Part shown: piece by piece, positions 1-4,813 of the stretch | How the letters are laid out: each line of letters opens with the position of its first letter | How positions within the stretch are numbered: the first letter of the stretch is position 1 | The notes under the pieces: model-generated | Seen by the model: only the letters and a program-made list of their open reading frames with translations | Databases searched by the model: none | Told to the model about the DNA's origin: nothing | Source: an uncultured Rhodoferax sp. | GTDB taxonomy: Bacteria; Pseudomonadota; Gammaproteobacteria; Burkholderiales; Burkholderiaceae_C | Assembly (NCBI GenBank): GCA_936943465.1 | Contig: CAKZJN010000314.1 | Coordinates: 1-5,883 of the forward strand | Length of the DNA: 5,883 nt | Direction: 5' to 3' | Program-made: the position numbers and the translations under genes

Positions 1-31
1 TATCCGGTGGATTTGGGCTTCATGGCGTAGC

Positions 32-59
32 TTCACTTGGTTCGGTAAAGAACCATGAA
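32..59. repeat. Imperfect hairpin, 10 bp stem
   Basis: The arms TGGTTC (38-43) and GAACCA (50-55) pair perfectly around the six-base loop GGTAAA. The stem continues with TTCA (32-35) pairing with TGAA (56-59), leaving CT (36-37) as a bulge. No T-run follows, so it is not a standard intrinsic terminator on the + strand. It could be a transcript-end structure for an upstream gene or a chance fold. Confidence 0.4.
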
Positions 60-143
60 TCGCCGGCGCTGGTACGCGTCGCGCAAACCTTCACTGGAGA
101 AAGTTTGCATTCAATGTCCTTCATGGAACACATGGTCTGCGCA

Positions 144-162
144 TTGATCAAAATGTGATCAA
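144..162. promoter_or_regulatory. Perfect 7-bp inverted repeat, possible operator
   Basis: TTGATCA (144-150) and TGATCAA (156-162) are perfect inverted arms around the five-base spacer AAATG. The hexamer TGATCA also occurs twice as a direct repeat. The site lies 65 bases before the preferred TTG start of the DUF1566 gene, a plausible place for a regulator site. The half-sites TTGAT and ATCAA match those of an FNR box, but the gap between them is 9 bases instead of 4, so I do not call it FNR. The binding protein is unknown. Confidence 0.35.
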
Positions 163-214
163 GACAAGCACAGCCTCCGCTGCATAGGATGCCTCCTATT
201 TTTCGTCGAAAGGC

Positions 215-222
215 AAGGGAGG
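215..222 (+). promoter_or_regulatory. Strong Shine-Dalgarno site that decides a TTG start
   Basis: AAGGGAGG is a near-perfect Shine-Dalgarno match, five bases before TTG at 228-230. The in-frame ATG at 189 has no comparable site in front of it. Starting at the TTG also gives a textbook signal peptide, so this site argues for the shorter protein. Confidence 0.7.
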
Positions 223-227
223 TTCCA

Positions 228-809
228 TTGAAAAAAGTCCGCGAATTGTGCTTGTTGGCACTCGGTCTCATCACGTTGACTGCTTGGGGCCAAGGCGTTT
301 CGCTGAATACCAGTGTGGTGAGCGATGTTCGGTTCGTGCCGCGTGATGATCACGTAATGGGCTCGGTTGTGTTCGACACCTCCTCGGGGTTGGAGTACAT
401 GCGTTGTCTGGTGGGTCAAAAGTACCTGCGGCAGGAGCCCGATGTGGCCAACCAGTGCAAGGATGATCCGCAGTTGCTGAGCTTCGCCAATGCGCAGCGG
501 CTGGTGCGTCAGGTGGGCTCAGGCTGGCGCTTGCCGACCATTGCGGAAATGCAGCAGATCATGAACTCCAAAACCTACGCAGACACCGTGTTCTGGACCG
601 AGCCACCTTACCGTGGCGCCTTCATTTACAAGGAGGTGCAGGGTGGCTTCTGGACCTCCAATGTGTATGACAAAGGCCAGTACATCAACATTGCGGTGGG
701 CAACGGTTTTTCGGCATCGGAGTCGCTGATGCTGAAAGACTATGAAGGATTCGCCTACCCGGTTGCCAACGGCACGCTGGCCCGAGTGCGCCTGGTCCGC
801 AGGCGCTAG
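228..809 (+). CDS. Exported DUF1566 (Lcl C-terminal) domain protein
   Basis: This is a predicted secreted or periplasmic protein of unknown function, 193 residues from the TTG start. An in-frame ATG at 189 would give 206. The TTG is preferred because AAGGGAGG lies five bases upstream and because the protein then begins with a Lys-Lys n-region followed by a hydrophobic stretch (about residues 7-20) and a likely type I cleavage site near AWGQG. The mature part fits the DUF1566/Lcl C-terminal family: a GLEYMRC segment near residues 54-60, a second Cys at 77 that may pair with Cys60, the hallmark WRLPT at 100-104, FWTS at 141-144, and a VRLVR end at 187-191. The domain is complete. The gene sits alone on this strand and converges on the regulator with three bases between stops, so nothing ties it to the catabolic operon. 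The family match is fairly sure; the function is not known. Confidence 0.8.
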   Translation: MKKVRELCLLALGLITLTAWGQGVSLNTSVVSDVRFVPRDDHVMGSVVFDTSSGLEYMRCLVGQKYLRQEPDVANQCKDDPQLLSFANAQRLVRQVGSGWRLPTIAEMQQIMNSKTYADTVFWTEPPYRGAFIYKEVQGGFWTSNVYDKGQYINIAVGNGFSASESLMLKDYEGFAYPVANGTLARVRLVRRR

Positions 810-812
810 GCC

Positions 813-1493
813 TCAGTTTGCAATCACCCGCTGCGTAAACGCCTGCAGGTAGTCGCTCAGCCTTTCTGCTCCGGCCACCGCGTCGGCCTCATTGCCCGAT
901 GCAATGCCTTCGGCCAACTGCAGATGCGCAGCAGCCCCTTCCGACAAATCACCCGCATGCCGGTAGGCATACCAGAAGCGGCGGCATTGCACGATGAGCG
1001 GCAACACCGCCTTCACCGCGGAGTAGTTCTGGCTGGCGGCGTGGTTCACGCGGTCGAGCGCAATGTCGGCCTGCATGTAGTCTTCAAGCCGGTCGGCGCT
1101 AGCCGCCTTCACCATGCGTTGGGCGCAGCGCACGATGTCCTTGCGTTGCGTGTCACTTGCCCGGCGGGCCGAGCAGGCCGCGATCAAACATTCCAGCGCC
1201 CGGCGCGTTTGCACCACATCCAAATGGTCGGCCAGATCGATGCTGGAAATCAGCAAACCGCGCCGGGGTTGCTGCACAACCAAGCCGGTGGACACCATGC
1301 GCAACAACGCCTCGCGGATGGGTGTGCGGCCCAGTTGCGTGCGGTCCACCAAATCAGCCTCGGCCACCTGTGAGCCGGGTTGGAGTTGCAGCGTGGAGAT
1401 CAGATCTTCCAGCGTGTCATAGGCCACATCGGCGGCGCGGCGTTTGGCCGGTGTTTGGATGGCAAGCGGGGTGGTCTTTTTCGGGCGGGCCAT
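813..1493 (-). CDS. GntR-family regulator with FCD domain, likely hydroxyproline operon regulator
   Basis: This is a DNA-binding transcription regulator of 226 residues, the normal size for the FadR/FCD branch of GntR proteins. The N-terminal winged helix (about residues 22-85) shows the family pattern: LQPGSQVAEADLVD, then LGRTPIREALLRM at 54-66, a GLVVQQPRRG wing around 70-79. The C-terminal all-helical FCD ligand domain (about 90-220) keeps Asp143 and His190. Where the family usually has DxxFH and a closing His, this protein has Asp147 and Asp214. It is divergent from the catabolic operon with 64 bases between starts, including a 14-base palindrome, so it probably controls that operon, and perhaps itself, in response to hydroxyproline or a pathway intermediate. 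Repression is the commoner mode in the family; the sequence does not decide it. No clear Shine-Dalgarno site precedes the ATG. Confidence 0.88.
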   Translation of the reverse strand: MARPKKTTPLAIQTPAKRRAADVAYDTLEDLISTLQLQPGSQVAEADLVDRTQLGRTPIREALLRMVSTGLVVQQPRRGLLISSIDLADHLDVVQTRRALECLIAACSARRASDTQRKDIVRCAQRMVKAASADRLEDYMQADIALDRVNHAASQNYSAVKAVLPLIVQCRRFWYAYRHAGDLSEGAAAHLQLAEGIASGNEADAVAGAERLSDYLQAFTQRVIAN

Positions 1494-1513
1494 GGCGGTG
1501 TTGTTTGAACTGC

Positions 1514-1527
1514 GCTAATATATTAGC
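1514..1527. promoter_or_regulatory. Perfect 14-bp palindrome, likely operator of the GntR regulator
   Basis: GCTAATATATTAGC is its own reverse complement over all 14 bases and lies in the only gap between the regulator and the operon it faces. GntR/FCD proteins bind as dimers to short palindromes of this kind, often between or over promoter elements. Symmetry stops at the next base on each side. That this is the binding site of the neighbouring regulator is inferred from position and symmetry. Confidence 0.6.
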
Positions 1528-1545
1528 AACATATTTAAATCGAAT

Positions 1546-1551
1546 CCGGAG
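1546..1551 (+). promoter_or_regulatory. Ribosome binding site of the first operon gene
   Basis: CCGGAG, with GGAG at 1548-1551, stands six bases before the ATG at 1558. It supports that start, which also gives the usual DapA-family N-terminus. Confidence 0.6.
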
Positions 1552-1557
1552 CATTGC

Positions 1558-2472
1558 ATGAAAAACACCCCCTGGCAAGGCATCTTCCCGGCCATCACCA
1601 CCAAGATCAACCCGGATGAAAGCATCGATGCCGAGGGCACGGCGCGCCACATCGATTTCCAGATCCGCAACGGCATCCACGGGCTGGTGACCTGCGGCTC
1701 GCTCGGTGAGGCCAGCACGCTCACGCTGGAAGAAAAGCTGCGAGTCGCGCAGATTGCGTTGGAGGCTGCCGATGGCCGCATCCCCGTGCTGGCCAATGTG
1801 TCGGAGACCAGCACCCGCGAGGCACTGCGTTACATCGACGGTGCCAACAAGCTGGGAGTGCAGGGCTTTATGGTGATGCCCTCGGTGATCTACGTGGCCG
1901 ATGCGCGCGAGGCCATGCTCAACGTGCGCACCTATGCCGAAGCGGCGCAGCAGCCCATCATGGTCTACAACAACCCGGTGGCCTACCGCGTCGACCTCAA
2001 ACCGGAGCACATGGTGGAGCTGGCCGATTGCCAGTGGATTCACGCCATCAAGGAAAGCACCGACAACATCCGCCGCATCACCGATCTGCGCAATACCGTG
2101 GGCACGCGCTACCAGTTGTTTCTTGGCGTCGACGACCTGGCGTATGAAGGCCTGGCGCTGGGTTGTGACGGCCTGCTGGCCGGCGTGGGTTGCGCCTTCC
2201 CGCGCGAAACCGTGGCGCTGTTTGACTTGATGAAGGCAGGCAACTTTGCCGAGGCCCTGCCGCTGTACCAGTGGATGACGCCGATGCTGCACCTCGATGT
2301 GTCCACCAAGCTGGTGCAAAACCTCAAGCTCATCGACGCGCTGGTGGGTGTGGGGACCGAATACGTGCGCCGTCCGCGCTTGCCACTAGTCGGTGAAGAA
2401 CGCGCCCATGTGGAAGCGGTGGTGAAGAAGGCGCTGGCCACACGCCCCGCCAAATACCAGTCGGTGATGTAA
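1558..2472 (+). CDS. lhpC: DapA-superfamily enzyme, probable 1-pyrroline-4-hydroxy-2-carboxylate deaminase
   Basis: This cytoplasmic TIM-barrel Schiff-base enzyme has 304 residues, typical of the dihydrodipicolinate synthase/N-acetylneuraminate lyase family. Visible family features are CGSLGEAST at 46-54 (the GTTGE position), the active-site tyrosine Tyr137 in VYNNP, and the Schiff-base lysine Lys165 in HAIKES. In true dihydrodipicolinate synthase the GTTGE threonines form the proton relay; here they are Ser48 and Leu49, so lysine synthesis is unlikely. Known family members next to a hydroxyproline epimerase and D-hydroxyproline dehydrogenase convert 1-pyrroline-4-hydroxy-2-carboxylate to 2-oxoglutarate semialdehyde plus ammonia, and I infer that role from the neighbours. 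It is first in the operon, with only three bases before the next start. Family membership is certain. The exact substrate rests on context, and another keto-acid lyase activity is possible. Confidence 0.88.
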   Translation: MKNTPWQGIFPAITTKINPDESIDAEGTARHIDFQIRNGIHGLVTCGSLGEASTLTLEEKLRVAQIALEAADGRIPVLANVSETSTREALRYIDGANKLGVQGFMVMPSVIYVADAREAMLNVRTYAEAAQQPIMVYNNPVAYRVDLKPEHMVELADCQWIHAIKESTDNIRRITDLRNTVGTRYQLFLGVDDLAYEGLALGCDGLLAGVGCAFPRETVALFDLMKAGNFAEALPLYQWMTPMLHLDVSTKLVQNLKLIDALVGVGTEYVRRPRLPLVGEERAHVEAVVKKALATRPAKYQSVM

Positions 2473-2475
2473 AGC

Positions 2476-3438
2476 ATGGCCGCGCAGCGCATCCAAGTCA
2501 TCGACTCGCACACCGGCGGCGAGCCCACGCGTCTGGTGGTGGGCGGCTTTCCCGATCTGGGCCGTGGCAGCATGGCCGACCGCAAGGCCTTACTCGCTTC
2601 GCAATTCGACGCATGGCGCGCAGCCACCGTGCTGGAGCCGCGCGGCAACGATGTGATTGTGGGTGCGCTCTTATGCGAACCAGTGGCACCGGATGCCGCT
2701 GCGGGCGTCATCTTCTTCAATAACACCGGCTACCTGAATATGTGTGGCCACGGCACCATCGGATTGGTGGTGACACTGGCGCACATGGGCCGCATCCAGC
2801 CCGGCGTGCATCGCATTGAAACGCCGGTGGGCGATGTGACAGCCACGCTGCATGACGACGGCACAGTGAGCGTGCGCAATGTGCCCGCCTACCGTCACCT
2901 GAAGCAGGTGGCCGTGGACGTGCCGGGTTATGGCACAGTGCGCGGCGACGTGGCCTGGGGCGGAAACTGGTTCTTTCTGGTGAGTGACCACGGCCATCGC
3001 ATTGCGCTGGACAACGTGGCGCTGCTCACCGACTTCACCAGCAAGATGCGCCACGCACTAGCCGCCCAAGGCATCACCGGCAAGGATGGTGGCGAGATCG
3101 ATCACATTGAGTTGTTTGCAACCGATTCGCAGGGTGCCGACAGCCGCAACTTTGTGCTGTGTCCCGGCAACGCGTATGACCGCTCGCCCTGCGGCACCGG
3201 CACCAGTGCCAAGCTGGCCTGCCTGGCTGCAGACGGCAAGCTCGCACCGGGCCAGGTCTGGACGCAAGCCAGCGTAATCGGCAGCACTTTTCAGGCGAGC
3301 TACGAACGCGAAGGCAGCGACGCAGACGAGGGCGCACGCATCATCCCCACGCTGCGCGGTAGCGCCCATGTGTGCGCCGAGGCCAGCTTGTTGATCCATG
3401 ACACCGACCCCTTCGCCTGGGGCATCCGCGCGACCTGA
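2476..3438 (+). CDS. lhpA: 4-hydroxyproline 2-epimerase (proline racemase family)
   Basis: This cofactor-independent cytoplasmic epimerase, 320 residues, is expected to interconvert trans-4-hydroxy-L-proline and cis-4-hydroxy-D-proline, the entry step of the pathway. It opens with the family segment IDSHTGGEPTRLV at 9-21. It carries both catalytic cysteines: Cys90 in NMCGHGTIG and Cys239 in SPCGTGTSA, with His92 and Asp235 in the usual positions. The Cys/Cys pair separates it from the related trans-3-hydroxy-L-proline dehydratases, which have Thr in place of the second Cys. True proline racemase shares the Cys pair, so the choice of 4-hydroxyproline rests on the operon around it. The ATG follows the previous stop by three bases, with GGTGA at 2463-2467 as a modest ribosome site, and the TGA overlaps the next gene's ATG by one base. 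These points suggest translational coupling. Confidence 0.92.
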   Translation: MAAQRIQVIDSHTGGEPTRLVVGGFPDLGRGSMADRKALLASQFDAWRAATVLEPRGNDVIVGALLCEPVAPDAAAGVIFFNNTGYLNMCGHGTIGLVVTLAHMGRIQPGVHRIETPVGDVTATLHDDGTVSVRNVPAYRHLKQVAVDVPGYGTVRGDVAWGGNWFFLVSDHGHRIALDNVALLTDFTSKMRHALAAQGITGKDGGEIDHIELFATDSQGADSRNFVLCPGNAYDRSPCGTGTSAKLACLAADGKLAPGQVWTQASVIGSTFQASYEREGSDADEGARIIPTLRGSAHVCAEASLLIHDTDPFAWGIRAT

Positions 3439-4568
3439 TGCTCACCGCAGCCATGCCATCCCCCGATGTCATCGTTGTTGGTGCCGGCATCATCGGCGCT
3501 GCCTGTGCACATGCGCTGGCGCGCGCAGGGCAGCAAGTGCTGGTGATCGACTCGGGAGTGGGGGGTGCCACCCATGCGGGCATGGGTCACCTGGTGGTGA
3601 TGGATGACAACCCGGCCGAGATGGCGCTCAGTCAGTATTCGGTGGAGGCATGGCGCAGGATGGCCGCTGACATGCCCACCGACTGTGCCTTTCATGCCTG
3701 CGGCACGCTGTGGATTGCAGCCAATGCCGAGGAGATGGCAGGCGCGGAAGAAAAGCAGGTGCGCCTCGCGCAACAGGGCGTTGAATGCGCCTTGTTGAAC
3801 GCCGCACAACTGACTCAGGCCGAGCCGGGCCTGCGCAGTGGCCTCGCAGGCGGGCTGCTGGTGCCGGGCGATGGCACTGTGTATGCGCCCAATGCAACAC
3901 GCTGGTTGCTCGGTCGGTTGCCCGACAAAGTGACCGTGCAGCGGGGCATGGTTGCGCGCATAGACGGCGACTCCGTGGTGCTGGCCGACGGCAGCACGCG
4001 CTCCGCGCCACAGTTGTTGCTGGCTACAGGAATGCAGGCAACCGAGTTGGTGCCGGGCCTTCCCCTGCGCGCCAAGAAAGGCCATCTGGTGATTACCGAT
4101 CGCTACCCGGGAGCGATCACACACCAACTGGTGGAACTCGGATATATCAGTTCCGCCCACCACAGCGAGGGGCCATCGGTGGCCTTCAACGTGCAGCCGC
4201 GCCCCACCGGGCAGTTGCTCATTGGATCATCCCGGCAGTTCGACACGCTGGACCGCAGCGTGGAGCCAGAGATGCTGGCACAGATGCTGCAACGGGCGAT
4301 GGGCTACCTGCCTGGCGTGGCGCACCTCAACGCCATCCGGAGCTGGACCGGCTTTCGGCCCGCCACACCCGACAGCCTGCCGATTCTTGACCGCCATCCC
4401 ACCAGCCCGCACCTGTGGCTGGCGGTGGGCCACGAGGGCCTGGGCGTCACCACCGCCACCGGAACGGCCGACCTCATGGCAGCGCTGATGACCGGCCGTA
4501 CGCCTCCCTTGGACCCAGCACCCTTTGCATTGGCGCGCTTTGACGCAGCCGTTGGAGGCGCGCTGTGA
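3438..4568 (+). CDS. lhpB: FAD-dependent oxidoreductase, D-hydroxyproline dehydrogenase beta subunit
   Basis: This DAO-fold flavoprotein of 376 residues most likely oxidises cis-4-hydroxy-D-proline to 1-pyrroline-4-hydroxy-2-carboxylate. The N-terminus has the FAD-binding beta-alpha-beta unit: VIVVGAGIIGAACA at 11-24 (Gly15, Gly17, Gly20), ending at acidic Asp38 in VLVID. The C-terminal FAD segment is also typical of the sarcosine oxidase/D-amino-acid dehydrogenase group, with GFRPATPDSLPILDR at 305-319 and GHEGLGVTTATG at 331-342. It resembles the HcnC-type subunit of three-part dehydrogenases, and the two genes that follow are the matching partners. The ATG overlaps the epimerase stop as TGATG. 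A second in-frame ATG at 3453 (codon 6) cannot be excluded. The stop overlaps the next start as GTGA. No signal peptide is seen. The fold is sure. The substrate is inferred from context, and the symbol follows the Pseudomonas naming as I remember it. Confidence 0.87.
   Translation: MLTAAMPSPDVIVVGAGIIGAACAHALARAGQQVLVIDSGVGGATHAGMGHLVVMDDNPAEMALSQYSVEAWRRMAADMPTDCAFHACGTLWIAANAEEMAGAEEKQVRLAQQGVECALLNAAQLTQAEPGLRSGLAGGLLVPGDGTVYAPNATRWLLGRLPDKVTVQRGMVARIDGDSVVLADGSTRSAPQLLLATGMQATELVPGLPLRAKKGHLVITDRYPGAITHQLVELGYISSAHHSEGPSVAFNVQPRPTGQLLIGSSRQFDTLDRSVEPEMLAQMLQRAMGYLPGVAHLNAIRSWTGFRPATPDSLPILDRHPTSPHLWLAVGHEGLGVTTATGTADLMAALMTGRTPPLDPAPFALARFDAAVGGAL
4554..4558 (+). promoter_or_regulatory. 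Ribosome binding site deciding a GTG start
   Basis: GGAGG, inside the end of the beta subunit gene, is six bases before GTG at 4565-4567. There is no usable ATG near the start of the following small gene, so this site fixes its GTG start and the four-base GTGA overlap. Confidence 0.6.
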
Positions 4569-4813
4569 CAAAAACGGCACTGGTTCTGCAGGTCAATGGG
4601 AGTGACCTTACGGTCGCGCTAGGCACCACGGTGGCCGCCGCTCTGGCGCTGTCCGGGCTGACTGCTACGCGCACGTCGGTGAACGGCGAGCCGCGTTCGG
4701 CGGTCTGTGGCATGGGCATTTGCCAGGAGTGCCGCGTGCACGTGGATGGCCGCGTGCGACTGGGCTGCCAGACCCTGTGCGCGCCCGGCATGGTGGTGGA
4801 GTCCATGCCATGA
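4565..4813 (+). CDS. Small 2Fe-2S subunit, D-hydroxyproline dehydrogenase gamma subunit
   Basis: This 82-residue ferredoxin-like protein is the expected electron-transfer subunit of the three-part dehydrogenase, comparable to HcnA and to the small subunit of related opine or proline dehydrogenases. It shows the plant-type [2Fe-2S] ligand pattern Cys48-x4-Cys53-x2-Cys56-x11-Cys68, within VCGMGICQECRV and LGCQTLC. A fifth cysteine, Cys72, is unlikely to be a ligand. The chain begins directly with a beta strand (ALVLQVNG) and has no signal peptide, so it is cytoplasmic or on the inner face of the membrane. It starts at GTG 4565 with a good GGAGG site, overlaps the beta gene by four bases (GTGA), and ends in an ATGA overlap with the alpha gene. 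Such nested starts suit subunits made in fixed ratio. The complete set of cysteines makes the call firm. Confidence 0.9.
   Translation: MTKTALVLQVNGSDLTVALGTTVAAALALSGLTATRTSVNGEPRSAVCGMGICQECRVHVDGRVRLGCQTLCAPGMVVESMP

Larger units (their letters stand above)
1..188. other. Upstream non-coding stretch with two inverted repeats
   Basis: No gene with a start, ribosome binding site and family signature can be supported here. The base composition is more even than in the genes to the right. Reading from base 1, frame 1 stays open for nine codons (YPVDLGFMA) to a TAG at 28-30, and frame 3 stays open to a TGA at 156-158. Either could be the tail of a gene entering from the left, but neither carries a recognisable motif. 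Two inverted repeats (32-59 and 144-162) are listed separately. I could not find a convincing -35/-10 pair for the gene that follows. Confidence 0.5.
1494..1557. promoter_or_regulatory. Divergent control region between regulator and catabolic operon
   Basis: This short AT-rich gap must hold the promoters for both the regulator and the operon. On the + strand TTGAAC (1505-1510) and CATATT (1530-1535) are a weak possible -35/-10 pair with a long 19-base spacer, which would place the 14-base palindrome exactly between them. TAATAT and TATATT inside the palindrome are other -10-like hexamers and could serve either strand. A second small AT palindrome, ATTTAAAT, is at 1533-1540. The promoter assignment is tentative; the regulatory role of the gap is very likely. 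Confidence 0.6.

Noticed and set aside
3..158. Open + strand frame 3 from the left edge to a TGA at 156-158 as the tail of an upstream gene
   Set aside because: About 50 codons with no recognisable motif, overlapping the hairpin and the first arm of the inverted repeat. Without the sequence to the left it cannot be told from a chance open frame.
144..162. FNR box
   Set aside because: The half-sites TTGAT and ATCAA match, but they are 9 bases apart instead of 4, so it is kept only as an unassigned inverted repeat.
800..815. Bidirectional terminator between the convergent DUF1566 and GntR genes
   Set aside because: Only three bases separate the stop codons, and I see no GC stem with flanking A/T runs there.
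924..1373. 149-codon + strand frame opposite the GntR gene
   Set aside because: It is antisense to a complete GntR/FCD protein and has no ribosome site or family motif.
1417..2319. 300-codon minus-strand frame opposite the DapA-like gene
   Set aside because: It is a His/Arg/Gln-rich shadow of a GC-rich real gene. The + strand product shows a full enzyme family with its catalytic residues, and the shadow shows none.
3300..4163. 287-codon minus-strand frame opposite the epimerase end and beta subunit
   Set aside because: It is a low-complexity shadow frame; the + strand frames hold the conserved Rossmann fold and racemase end.
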